Origin: Shewanella psychromarinicola
GTDB lineage: Bacteria; Pseudomonadota; Gammaproteobacteria; Enterobacterales; Shewanellaceae
Length of the DNA stretch: 64,000 bases
Direction: 5' to 3'
Assembly (NCBI RefSeq): GCF_003855155.1
Contig: NZ_CP034073.1
Coordinates: 1,984,001-2,048,000 of the forward strand
The notes beneath the pieces were generated by a model. It worked only from the letters and a program-made list of their open reading frames with translations. It did not search any database and had not been told where the DNA came from. Both the position numbers and the translations under genes were made by a program. Positions 55,983 through 64,000 of this stretch are shown in pieces; position 1 is the stretch's first letter, and each line of letters opens with the position of its first letter.

Positions 55983-57203
55983 TTACTTTTTCTTGTACTT
56001 TTTCGATGTCACTCTAGCCTCTTTTGCATTGGCTTTTTTCTTACCTGGGACCTTGGCTTCTTTGTGTTTAGGACGAAGTTCTTCAATCACGCGGCGTTTA
56101 AGCGGTAATTCAATGTATCGTTCAATTTTAGAAATAATACGCATATCGTGCGCTTCAACTAATGAAATCGCGGTTCCTTTAGCGCCAGCACGAGCGGTGC
56201 GGCCAATTCGATGAACATAGGCATCAGCAGAGCGGGGCATGTCAAAGTTGATGACATGGGTAATGTCATCAACATCAATTCCTCGAGCAGCAACATCTGT
56301 CGCCAATAGCACGTTGACTTCGCCCTTAGAAAAACGCCCCAGTGCTTGGAAGCGTTTTTTCTGTTCCATATCGCCACGCATAAATGCACAAGGGATATTC
56401 GCTTTTAGCAATAAGCCTTCTAAGCTGGCAACCATTTCGCGAGTTTTAACAAACACTATGGTGCGTTTAACGTTTTCTTGCTGAAGAATGTGGCATAACA
56501 ACGCAAATTTATGTGCTTGATCATCGGCCAAATGCACCCACTGATGCACTTTGGCTTTTTCACTGCGTGGCGCTTCTACATCGACCACTACCGGATCGTT
56601 TAACAATTCGCGAGCGAAACGGTTAACCCCATTGCCTTCAAGTGTGGCAGAAAACAACATATTTTGTTTGCGGCCTTGAGCTTCAATGGCAATAGATTGC
56701 ACTACTGACGAGAATCCCATATCAAGCATACGATCAGCTTCATCAATAATGAGAATCTCCACTTCAGTGGCATCAAATTTATCTTTATCTAAGTATTCCA
56801 TTAATCGACCTGGGGTGGCGATCAATATATCAACATTGTCTGCAAGTGCTTCTTCTTGTGGGCCATATGGCACACCACCTGTAATGATGACGATATTAAG
56901 ATCAAGCCCAGTGGCTAAATGACTTGCATAACGATGAATTTGACTGGCTAATTCACGCGTTGGCGTTAGCACCAAAATACGTGCTTGGCCTTCAAAACGC
57001 CGAGGGAAGTCGATTAAATGCTGTAATGCAGGCAGTAAAAAGCTAGCCGTTTTCCCTGTGCCGGTAGGCGCTCGCGCTAAAATATCCCGCTGGTCCATGG
57101 CCAATGGGATCGTTTGTTGTTGAATTGTGGTAGGGCTGTGATGTCCCATGGCCTTGAGTGACTCTAATAAGCTAGGGTCGAGCTGGAAATCTTCAAATTG
57201 CAT
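55983..57203 (-). CDS. srmB: DEAD-box RNA helicase SrmB
   Basis: A 406-aa ATP-dependent RNA helicase used in early 50S ribosome assembly. Its motifs run in order: Q motif (PTTIQQQTIP), I APTGTGKT, Ia PTRELA, GG, II DEAD (IDEADRMLDMGF), III SAT, IV FVKTREM, V ATDVAARGID and VI HRIGRTARAG. The tail (VPGKKKANAKEARVTSKKYKKK) is basic and likely binds RNA. SrmB identity is supported by overall similarity and by the adjacent trmN6, as in E. coli. Confidence 0.93.
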   Translation of the reverse strand: MQFEDFQLDPSLLESLKAMGHHSPTTIQQQTIPLAMDQRDILARAPTGTGKTASFLLPALQHLIDFPRRFEGQARILVLTPTRELASQIHRYASHLATGLDLNIVIITGGVPYGPQEEALADNVDILIATPGRLMEYLDKDKFDATEVEILIIDEADRMLDMGFSSVVQSIAIEAQGRKQNMLFSATLEGNGVNRFARELLNDPVVVDVEAPRSEKAKVHQWVHLADDQAHKFALLCHILQQENVKRTIVFVKTREMVASLEGLLLKANIPCAFMRGDMEQKKRFQALGRFSKGEVNVLLATDVAARGIDVDDITHVINFDMPRSADAYVHRIGRTARAGAKGTAISLVEAHDMRIISKIERYIELPLKRRVIEELRPKHKEAKVPGKKKANAKEARVTSKKYKKK

Positions 57204-57258
57204 GCACTTGGGTCTCGCTGAAAAATAGTTGAGTATTATAACTGACCTAATGAGCAGG

Positions 57259-58017
57259 CTAAAGCTTTAAGTAGAACTCGCGGCATAAATCTGCCATAGC
57301 TTGGCTGTATTGTCCGTGTTTGTCGCGGATCACCAGTTGTAGACATTGAGTTTCAATGGTGACCTTGTTATTGGTTTGTCGGGGATTAACCCTCATTGGG
57401 TCGTATTGTATTGCCAATAGTGCTCTATTGGGAGACTTTCCCTCAACACTAATAACATCAAGGTGTTTTATAACGAATAAACCATGAGCGTTAAGTTGTT
57501 GCCTAAAACGGGCTAAACTTTGTTGCGGTAGAATAATACTAGCCGTGCCTTGGGGAGCAAGTAATTGACCGATCACGTACTGTAACTCAGCGAAAGATAA
57601 GGTGTTGGTATGCCTTGCGTCGGCTCGTGCGCTATTTTTGGCCTGCAAACCCTGTTCAAAGTAAGGCGGGTTACAAATGATATGATCGAATAACGGTGCT
57701 GATATTTGATTATGTTGTTGTTGAAAATGCTGAATAGCACCTTGAAATAGCTGAATTTTCTCAGGCCAAGGGCTTTGTTGAATATTATATTGGCAGGCAT
57801 TTGCTGCTGCACCGTCTAATTCTACAGCAGTAATACTGGCGTTATGAGGGCTGCGCTGTGCAGCCATCAGGCTTAGCAAGCCACTTCCTGCACCAATATC
57901 GAGAATGTTGCTAGATTGCGATAATTCAGCCCAAGCACCGAGTAAAACCCCATCTGTACTGACTGACATTCCACACTGTTTATCATCGATATGAAATTGC
58001 TTAAACGTAAAAGACAT
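57259..58017 (-). CDS. trmN6: tRNA1(Val) adenine-37 N6-methyltransferase
   Basis: A 252-aa SAM-dependent methyltransferase matching E. coli YfiC. It has FTFKQFHIDDKQCGMSVSTD, motif I LDIGAGSGLLSLMAAQR, AVELD (motif II), the catalytic NPPYF of N6-adenine methylases, and ARADARHTNTLSFAEL. It methylates A37 of tRNA1-Val. ATG 58017 gives a short N-terminus; a frame extends to ATG 58065, 16 residues more, and neither start has a good ribosome binding site. It is codirectional with srmB, 55 bp apart. Confidence 0.92.
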   Translation of the reverse strand: MSFTFKQFHIDDKQCGMSVSTDGVLLGAWAELSQSSNILDIGAGSGLLSLMAAQRSPHNASITAVELDGAAANACQYNIQQSPWPEKIQLFQGAIQHFQQQHNQISAPLFDHIICNPPYFEQGLQAKNSARADARHTNTLSFAELQYVIGQLLAPQGTASIILPQQSLARFRQQLNAHGLFVIKHLDVISVEGKSPNRALLAIQYDPMRVNPRQTNNKVTIETQCLQLVIRDKHGQYSQAMADLCREFYLKL

Positions 58018-58494
58018 AGATAATAGAGTACTCTTTGGGCTGTATGAACGACTCAATAGGATCATAGCGGCTTTGGTTTTTACTGTCGCGGTTTAATTGC
58101 CAGCGCTTGTCATCGTTGATTTTTTGTAATGCTAAATTAACTTAAAAACAATAGATGTGCTGAATATGTACACAAGCCTTGCCACAAATCGCAACTAAAT
58201 AGGTTTTTTTAATTGTTTGGAGTGCTGAAGCTTGAGTATTAAGGCGATATTTGATATTAGTCTGCACACTTTTTTACGCATTAAATTGAGTAAAAAGTCT
58301 AATTTAAGCTATTTTGGCTGGAACATGACACTGAAAATAGAACTAACAGCTCGTTTCCGTTGTTGTCTTAACAAATTGAGTATTTTTCAAGTGTATTTTT
58401 AACTTTACAAATCATTGTTGGTTCAGTTTAGCAGTAGCTAATGATGGTGTAATCAATTAGGTTTGTAAAAAATAACAACAAAGCGGAGTGAGTA
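58018..58494. other. 477-bp divergent spacer, no gene
   Basis: The region between trmN6 and brnQ contains AT-rich sequence, and if trmN6 starts at 58065 slightly less of it is non-coding. No RNA gene or operator is recognised. Confidence 0.55.
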
Positions 58495-59826
58495 GTGCAA
58501 ACAACCAAAATGAGTGTAACGGATACGCTTGGGTTAGGATTTATGACCTTTGCGTTTTTTTTAGGGGCGGGTAACTTAATTTTCCCTCCTTTTGCTGGCA
58601 TGCTTGCTGGCGAGAATATGTCTTTTGCGATGTTCGGTTTCTTAATTACTGCAGTGGGTATGCCGTTGATAGGCTTAATTGCGGTTGCCAAATCCAACGG
58701 TAAAGTGATGGCATTATTACCTGGATTTGCTGCAACGGCATTAGCCATTGCTATTTATATTATTATTGGCCCGGCATTTGCGGCCCCGCGTACCGCTCTG
58801 GTGGCGTTCGAAATTGGTGCAAGACCTTTTATCGGTAATCCTGATGCACTGATGATGTTAGGCGGTAAAGAATTCAATATTGCCCAACTTATTTATACTT
58901 TAGTGTTTTTCTCCGTGGTGATGTTTTTATCTTTATATCCAGGCCAATTACTGGACAGCGTAGGGAAAGTGCTTACGCCAGTATTAATTTTATTATTGGT
59001 GGGATTGGCCAGTTCAGTGATTATTATTCCTGGCGCAGAGGTGAGCCAACCCGTTGGTGATTACATTAATAGTCCATTAACGAAAGGGATTATTGAAGGT
59101 TATAATACCATGGACACCTTGGCATCTTTGATGTTTGGTATGTTAATCATCGATTTATTACGCAAAAAAGGTGTCAATGAAGCCGCTGATCAAACCAAGT
59201 ATTTAATTCGTGCCGCCTTTATTGCTGCTGGTGGTCTAGCATTTGTGTATATTTCTTTGTTTTATCTTGGTGCTTCTGCGGGTGATTTTGCCATTGGCGC
59301 TGACAATGGCGGGCAAATTTTAACCAACTACGTCACGTATCACTTCGGTAATCTTGGTTCACTATTGTTATCGACCGTTGTCACCTTAGCCTGTTTAACC
59401 ACGGCAGTCGGTTTAGTTACTGCGTGTGCTGAATTTTTTAATGAATTATTACCGCGCTTGTCGTATAAATTGTTGGTTGTCCTGCTAAGTGCAGTGTGTG
59501 CCACCGTTGCAAACGTTGGTTTAGCGCAATTAATTAGTGTGAGTATTCCGGTGTTAATGACGATTTACCCAGTCGCTATTGCATTAGTGTTGGTCACTTT
59601 CTTAACGGAGCGTTTTGCTCGACCTGAGTTTTCGCACCGAATAGTGCTAACTGTGGCACTTTTTTTCGGCATTTTCGATGGGTTACAAACCGCGGGGATG
59701 GACATGAGCTTCTTAGATTTTATGCCATTACATGCTGAGGGTATGGCTTGGTTGCTGCCTACGGCGTTGACCGCGATTGTGTGTTTGTTTTTACCCAAAA
59801 AGAGGCTTCAAAAAGTGCAGGCTTAA
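58495..59826 (+). CDS. brnQ: branched-chain amino acid transporter BrnQ
   Basis: A 443-aa LIVCS-family sodium- or proton-coupled carrier for leucine, isoleucine and valine. About 12 membrane helices are visible, with the characteristic N-terminal FAFFLGAGNLIFPPFAG, IGPAFAAPRTALVAFEIG and YNTMDTLASLMFGMLI. The start is GTG 58495 with GGAG 7 nt upstream; ATG 58510 is an alternative. A terminator at 59860 separates it from xerD. Confidence 0.94.
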   Translation: MQTTKMSVTDTLGLGFMTFAFFLGAGNLIFPPFAGMLAGENMSFAMFGFLITAVGMPLIGLIAVAKSNGKVMALLPGFAATALAIAIYIIIGPAFAAPRTALVAFEIGARPFIGNPDALMMLGGKEFNIAQLIYTLVFFSVVMFLSLYPGQLLDSVGKVLTPVLILLLVGLASSVIIIPGAEVSQPVGDYINSPLTKGIIEGYNTMDTLASLMFGMLIIDLLRKKGVNEAADQTKYLIRAAFIAAGGLAFVYISLFYLGASAGDFAIGADNGGQILTNYVTYHFGNLGSLLLSTVVTLACLTTAVGLVTACAEFFNELLPRLSYKLLVVLLSAVCATVANVGLAQLISVSIPVLMTIYPVAIALVLVTFLTERFARPEFSHRIVLTVALFFGIFDGLQTAGMDMSFLDFMPLHAEGMAWLLPTALTAIVCLFLPKKRLQKVQA

Positions 59827-59859
59827 ACGTTAAATAGGCCATAATAAACGGATCAATAT

Positions 59860-59895
59860 AACGGCGTTATGATAGATTATCTAACGTCGTTTTTT
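59860..59895 (+). terminator. brnQ terminator
   Basis: A 10-bp stem with one G-U pair, aacggcgtta (59860-59869) with taacgtcgtt (59882-59891), a 12-nt loop and a T run. Confidence 0.8.
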
Positions 59896-59903
59896 ATTAT
59901 TTA

Positions 59904-60821
59904 TTGGAAACTGCTTTGGCCAAACCTGCTTATCAACCCGATCCATTAATTAACCAGTTTGTTGATGACTTATGGTCAACTAACGGGTTAAGTGATAATA
60001 CATTGGCATCCTATCGCACCGACATACAACATTTAGAACGTTATGTGTTGTCTCAGGGAAAAGACTTACTGCAAGTTGATCAAGCCGTGTTGCGCGACTA
60101 CCTCGCAGAGCGTTTTGACAAACAATTTGCTAAAAGCAGTACCGCCAGATTACTCAGTAGTTTACGGCGTTTTTATGCTTACTTATTGGTAAAAAAGCAA
60201 ATTAGCCAAGATCCGACCTCATTGATTAAGTCGCCTAAGTTAGTTCGTCAGTTGCCTGATACCTTGTCTGAGGCACAAATTGAGTGTTTATTATCTGAGC
60301 CTAATACCGACGATCCGATTGAATGTCGTGATAAAGCCATGTTGGAACTCTTGTATGCCACCGGGTTGCGCGTGACTGAATTAGTGAGCTTAACGATGGA
60401 GCAAATCAGTTTGCGTCAAGGTTTAGTCCGAGTGATGGGTAAAGGCGGCAAAGAACGTTTGGTTCCATTGGGTGAAGTGGCCATTACTGAGGTTGAACAG
60501 TATATTAAGTTTGCTCGTACTGAATTGTTAAATATGAAACAGTCCGATGTACTGTTTCCGTCACGTCGTGGGCAAATGATGACTCGGCAAACTTTCTGGC
60601 ATCGAATTAAGTTGTATGCGGCAAGGTCTGGAATTGAGTGCCATTTATCACCGCATACGTTACGACATGCCTTTGCCACTCACTTATTAAATCACGGTGC
60701 TGACCTACGGGTTGTACAACTTTTGTTGGGACATAGTGATTTATCAACCACTCAAATATATACTCATGTGGCAAAAGTGCGTTTGCAGCAATTGCATAGC
60801 CAGCATCATCCGCGCGGTTGA
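59904..60821 (+). CDS. xerD: site-specific tyrosine recombinase XerD
   Basis: A 305-aa recombinase that resolves chromosome dimers at dif with XerC and FtsK. The N-terminal SAM-like core-binding domain (FVDDLWSTNGLSDNTLASYR) is followed by the catalytic residues Arg in ATGLRVTEL, Lys in GKGGKERLVPLG, HTLRHAFATH (His-x2-Arg), LGHSDLSTTQIYTHV (His and the Tyr nucleophile). XerD rather than XerC is supported by the following dsbC and recJ. The start is a TTG (59904, or 59916 with GGAAA before it); no ATG is available. Confidence 0.95.
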   Translation: METALAKPAYQPDPLINQFVDDLWSTNGLSDNTLASYRTDIQHLERYVLSQGKDLLQVDQAVLRDYLAERFDKQFAKSSTARLLSSLRRFYAYLLVKKQISQDPTSLIKSPKLVRQLPDTLSEAQIECLLSEPNTDDPIECRDKAMLELLYATGLRVTELVSLTMEQISLRQGLVRVMGKGGKERLVPLGEVAITEVEQYIKFARTELLNMKQSDVLFPSRRGQMMTRQTFWHRIKLYAARSGIECHLSPHTLRHAFATHLLNHGADLRVVQLLLGHSDLSTTQIYTHVAKVRLQQLHSQHHPRG

Positions 60822-60948
60822 GTGCGAGGTTGATCAAATCCTTACATTTAAGCCTGTGAGTTTAGTTGCGTTAGCTAAACTAAGCCTGTAAGTTTTATTG
60901 ACAAAATCGGGTCTATTCACTTTGAACCCGTGTAATTTAGGAATTATC

Positions 60949-61671
60949 ATGAAGTTAACCAAAACATTAGCCCTTGTTGCCAGCCTTGTTATCACTCCAA
61001 TGGTGTCAGCTGCGTCTGATGTAGCCAACGAATCAGCATTAAAGCAAAAACTTACCGACACGCTAGGTGTCAACGTGATGACAATTCAGCAATCTCCCAT
61101 CGACGGTTTATATCAAGTGCTGACCGACCGAGGTGTGTTATACGTCACCAAAGATGGCGCTAAGTTATTTCATGGTAATCTGTATGACATCGACAACGGC
61201 ATGAAAAACTTAACCGAGGCAGCACTAGCCGGACCTCGTATCGCATTGCTCGAACCATTTGTAGATGAAATGTTGGTTTACAAAGCTAAAAATGAGAAGC
61301 ATGTCGTCACTGTATTTACCGATGTCGACTGTGGTTATTGCCGTAAGCTACACAATCAAATGCAAGGCTATAATGATTTAGGTATTACGATTCGCTACTT
61401 AGCTTATCCGCGTGCAGGCATTCCTTCTGCAAATGCTGATGAGATGCAAGCCGTTTGGTGTGCTAAAGATCCTTTAAAAGCGATGACAGAAGCTAAAGCG
61501 GGTGGCAATGTTAAAGCCGCGAGTTGTGATATTGATATTGCGGCGCAATATAAGTTAGGTATGTCGTTTGGTGTTAACGGTACACCCGCACTGATTTTAG
61601 AAAATGGAACCATGGTGCCAGGTTATCAAGCTCCGGCAGAATTATTACGTACTATTGAATCAAACTTATAA
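60949..61671 (+). CDS. dsbC: periplasmic disulfide isomerase DsbC
   Basis: A 240-aa periplasmic protein with signal MKLTKTLALVASLVITPMVSA. The N-terminal dimerisation domain (~25-80) is followed by a thioredoxin-fold domain with the active site CGYC in DVDCGYCRKLH and the cis-proline loop NGTPALI. Two further cysteines (WCAKD, ASCDID) match the structural pair of DsbC. It reshuffles wrong disulfides, and with RecJ and XerD keeps the E. coli gene order. AGGA is 7 nt before the ATG. Confidence 0.95.
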   Translation: MKLTKTLALVASLVITPMVSAASDVANESALKQKLTDTLGVNVMTIQQSPIDGLYQVLTDRGVLYVTKDGAKLFHGNLYDIDNGMKNLTEAALAGPRIALLEPFVDEMLVYKAKNEKHVVTVFTDVDCGYCRKLHNQMQGYNDLGITIRYLAYPRAGIPSANADEMQAVWCAKDPLKAMTEAKAGGNVKAASCDIDIAAQYKLGMSFGVNGTPALILENGTMVPGYQAPAELLRTIESNL

Positions 61672-61721
61672 CGCCCACTTATAAATCAAAGTCGTATAGC
61701 CTGTGCTATAAACGTAAAATC

Positions 61722-61747
61722 AAGGTGAGCTTAGGCTCACCTTTTTG
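61722..61747 (+). terminator. terminator between dsbC and recJ
   Basis: A 9-bp perfect stem, aaggtgagc (61722-61730) with gctcacctt (61735-61743), followed by T residues, ~40 bp before recJ. Confidence 0.85.
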
Positions 61748-61786
61748 TTATGCTCCATTCTCTTATTGCCCGATTAAGGTTGCCTT

Positions 61787-63511
61787 TTGTCTCATAATAT
61801 AGTCCGTCGCCCTCAGGTTGATGATAATCATTTACCCAGTTCTTTACCGCCATTACTGAAACAACTCTATGCCCGCCGTGGTGTTAATCAAGATAACTGT
61901 GAATTAGTGTTAAGTAAGTTATTGCGTCCCGAGACGATGAAAGGTCTAGCCGAGGCCGCAGTAGTGATCGCTGATGCGATTGTTGCACAGCAATCAATTT
62001 TGATTGTTGGCGATTTTGATGCTGATGGTGCGACCTCAACGAGTGTATGCATGCTGGCGTTAAACATGATGGGTGCTAAACGGCTTGATTACCTTATTCC
62101 AAATCGGTTTGATTATGGTTATGGTTTAAGTCCTGAAATTGTTGCGGTAGCCTACAAGAAGAGTGCCGATGTATTAATTACCGTTGATAATGGGATATCT
62201 TCCATTGAGGGGGTTGCGGCTGCCAAGTTACTGGGCATGACCGTCGTTGTGACAGATCATCATTTACCTGGTAATAGCTTGCCAAATGCTGATGTTATTG
62301 TAAATCCCAATCAGCCTGGTTGTCAGTTTGCCAGTAAGTCTATTGCCGGTGTTGGTGTGGCATTTTATCTGATGTCAGCTTTGCGAGCAGAATTAAGGCA
62401 ACGTAATTGGTATCAACAGCAACAAATTACTGAGCCAAATCTGGCAACATTACTTGATATTGTCGCCTTGGGTACTGTCGCGGATGTGGTGTCGTTAGAC
62501 ACTAATAACCGTATTTTAGTCAATGCTGGTTTACAGCGTGTTAGAAGTGGCCGCTGTCGAGTTGGTATTACCGCGTTGCTAGAAGTCGCCAAACGCAGCC
62601 CTGCAAAGATGGTTGCTGCCGATTTTGGTTTTGCGGTTGGTCCCAGATTAAATGCTGCTGGCCGCCTAGATGAAATGGCGCTGGGGGTAGAAACCTTACT
62701 GTGTGAAGACATCATGTTGGCAAGAAGAATGGCTGCCGAACTGGATGGACTAAACCAAGAGCGGCGTGAACTTGAAACCGGCATGCAACAAGAGGCATTA
62801 AAGAGTTTATTGCAAGTGTCGCTTAATGAAGATGATTTACCCTGGGGCATCGCCATTTTTAAGGATGATTGGCATCAAGGCGTGATTGGTATTTTGGCAT
62901 CACGGATTAAAGATCGCTATCATCGCCCTGTTATTGCCTTTGCTGATGCGGGGGATGGTCAAATAAAAGGTTCTGCCCGCTCGATTAAAGGACTGCATAT
63001 GCGAGATTTACTCGAACGCATTAATAGTGGCTATCCTGGGATGATAACTAAGTTTGGTGGTCATGCGATGGCGGCAGGATTATCATTAAAAGCTGACGTA
63101 TTTGAACAATTTAAACAAGCCTTTGATGATGCGGTAAGAGAAATATTGGATTATGAACAGCTGACCGGAGAGTTACTGTCAGACGGCGAGCTGTCAAGTG
63201 AGCTAATGACCCTTGATACTGCATTTATGTTACGTAATGCGGGACCGTGGGGACAGTCGTTTGAAGAGCCTTTATTTGATGGCATATTTAATGTTATCCA
63301 GCAGCGCATTGTCGGCGAGAAACATTTAAAGCTATTGTTAGAGACCCAATGTGGCAGTTCGATGTTAGACGGTATTGCCTTTAATGTGGATTTAGCAATA
63401 TGGCCTGACGCAACCATTAAACATGCCCGAGTGGTCTATAAGCTTGATGTTAATGAGTTTAGAGGTAAACAAACCGTGCAGTTAATGGTGGATTATATTG
63501 AGCCGATGTAA
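61787..63511 (+). CDS. recJ: single-stranded-DNA-specific exonuclease RecJ
   Basis: A 574-aa 5'-3' exonuclease of the DHH superfamily acting in recombination and mismatch repair. It has the metal motifs VGDFDADGATST, VDNGIS, TDHHLPG (DHH), VGPRLNAAGRLD and the DHHA1 domain with KFGGHAMAAGLSL. The start is TTG 61787 with AAGG 8 nt before; no nearby ATG exists. The preceding terminator means that transcription partly reads through from dsbC or starts at its own promoter. Confidence 0.96.
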   Translation: MSHNIVRRPQVDDNHLPSSLPPLLKQLYARRGVNQDNCELVLSKLLRPETMKGLAEAAVVIADAIVAQQSILIVGDFDADGATSTSVCMLALNMMGAKRLDYLIPNRFDYGYGLSPEIVAVAYKKSADVLITVDNGISSIEGVAAAKLLGMTVVVTDHHLPGNSLPNADVIVNPNQPGCQFASKSIAGVGVAFYLMSALRAELRQRNWYQQQQITEPNLATLLDIVALGTVADVVSLDTNNRILVNAGLQRVRSGRCRVGITALLEVAKRSPAKMVAADFGFAVGPRLNAAGRLDEMALGVETLLCEDIMLARRMAAELDGLNQERRELETGMQQEALKSLLQVSLNEDDLPWGIAIFKDDWHQGVIGILASRIKDRYHRPVIAFADAGDGQIKGSARSIKGLHMRDLLERINSGYPGMITKFGGHAMAAGLSLKADVFEQFKQAFDDAVREILDYEQLTGELLSDGELSSELMTLDTAFMLRNAGPWGQSFEEPLFDGIFNVIQQRIVGEKHLKLLLETQCGSSMLDGIAFNVDLAIWPDATIKHARVVYKLDVNEFRGKQTVQLMVDYIEPM

Positions 63512-63768
63512 TTGCTTTTTTATGTGGTAGCGGATTGTTCTGGCGAGTTGAATGACTTGCCAGTGAAAAACGGTTTGATAGTACCTTGCGACATATTGAT
63601 ATTTAAGCGCTAACTTGCAACTGAGTTTTATGGCGAACTCACGGATCATTTACAGTGTGCTATTGCTGTAAGTTAGCTGCCGTAAGTGAAGAAGGGGTGA
63701 TGTCGTACTATTTGAATAAACCAACATAGTTTGTCTTGGCATTTCGAAATGAGATAGACAATCAAAAC

Positions 63769-63797
63769 AAAAAGGCCTCGCAATGCGAGGCCTTTTT
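63769..63797 (-). terminator. tRNA operon terminator
   Basis: A perfect 13-bp stem, aaaaaggcctcgc (63769-63781) with gcgaggccttttt (63785-63797), 22 bp downstream of the tRNA-Leu on the minus strand. The spacer from recJ's end to here has no gene. Confidence 0.95.
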
Positions 63798-63818
63798 GTT
63801 AAAACGGATAAAGTTATT

Positions 63819-63905
63819 TGGTACAGGTGAGAGGACTTGAACCTCCACGCCCTTACGAGCATCAGCACCTGAAGCTGACGTGTCTACCAATTCCACCACA
63901 CCTGC
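63819..63905 (-). tRNA. tRNA-Leu (anticodon CAG)
   Basis: An 87-nt class II tRNA read on the minus strand: acceptor stem GCAGGTG with CACCTGT (one G-U), encoded CCA at 63819-63821, D-arm GGTGGAATTGGTAGACAC, anticodon stem TCAGC/GCTGA around loop TTCAGGT, long variable arm TGCTCGTAAGGGCG and T-arm GAGGTTCAAGTCCTC. The long variable arm and CAG anticodon identify leucine. Confidence 0.97.
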
Positions 63906-63963
63906 AAAACATTATTGCAAAATAACTTTATTTTATTAGTCGCTGTAGCCACCAATATAAATA

Positions 63964-64000
63964 TGGTGCCCGAACCCGGAATCGAACCAGGGACACGAGG
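63964..64000 (-). tRNA. tRNA, 3' part only (probably Leu)
   Basis: The window edge cuts it. Seen on the minus strand are the T-arm CCTGGTTCGATTCCGGG, the acceptor strand TTCGGGC and ACCA with encoded CCA. The anticodon lies outside. Acceptor sequence and tandem position with tRNA-Leu suggest another leucine tRNA, but identity cannot be proved here. Confidence 0.8.

Noticed and set aside
62413..62856. A 147-codon open frame opposite recJ
   Set aside because: Antisense shadow of recJ; Ser-rich composition from reversed Ala/Leu codons.

Overview
The window reads as a contiguous stretch of chromosome from a Shewanella-type marine gammaproteobacterium. The evidence is the AT-leaning sequence, protein sequences close to gammaproteobacterial enzymes, and gene neighbourhoods: slyX next to fkpA, srmB next to trmN6, xerD-dsbC-recJ, epd-pgk-fba, narQP beside a pentaheme nrfA, and a TyrA-like DyP peroxidase. 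Genus-level placement is inference; no rRNA gene is present. No prophage, intact insertion sequence, integron or CRISPR array is visible.

Region 1 (1-13.6 kb): a cut-off Sel1-repeat gene, a tryptophan-rich small protein, a HAD phosphatase, a CIA30-domain protein and a phosphodiesterase-fold protein. A minus-strand envelope and translation cluster follows: M1 aminopeptidase lipoprotein, LpoB, a COG3014 lipoprotein, a second-type peptide deformylase, SlyX and a WD40 lipoprotein, divergent from fkpA. ZntB and YacL follow.

Region 2 (13.6-24 kb): nitrogen and respiration. NarP/NarQ is divergent from nrfA, whose upstream region holds a NarP-type box and a weak FNR-like box. Next comes glnK-amtB, preceded by two NtrC-like sites and a sigma-54-like promoter. 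Then come a transglutaminase/TPR lipoprotein, a roughly 1.1 kb stretch that seems to hold a decayed gene plus a 12-bp tandem repeat, aroG, and a 58-aa gene whose stop codon lies in the aroG terminator stem.

Region 3 (24-37.4 kb): an Atm1-type ABC exporter, repeat-rich spacers, a membrane-anchored glutamate-synthase-like FMN protein, a DUF5610 protein, ferredoxin-NADP reductase, DyP peroxidase, argR (with an ARG box), a META lipoprotein, two acetyltransferases with in-frame microsatellites, and metK with tandem MetJ boxes. A roughly 85-bp repeat occurs at 26.3 kb and again just upstream of tkt.

Region 4 (37.4-48 kb): the central-carbon cluster tkt-epd-pgk-fba, a clear MATE-family efflux pseudogene, a DUF481 outer-membrane protein, and the most interesting accessory unit: a ToxR-like membrane-bound winged-helix regulator overlapping a small ToxS/VtrC-like membrane partner, followed by an uncharacterised 484-aa membrane protein.

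Region 5 (48-64 kb): a Cache/PAS protein with a degenerate GGDEF domain, a TatD-linked radical SAM protein, an RND efflux pump with its adaptor, srmB, trmN6, brnQ, xerD, dsbC, recJ and two minus-strand tRNA genes (Leu-CAG, and one cut by the window edge). The window is mostly housekeeping. The best candidates for something under-described are the regulator pair at 45.1-46.4 kb with its neighbour, the repeat family, and several small uncharacterised proteins.
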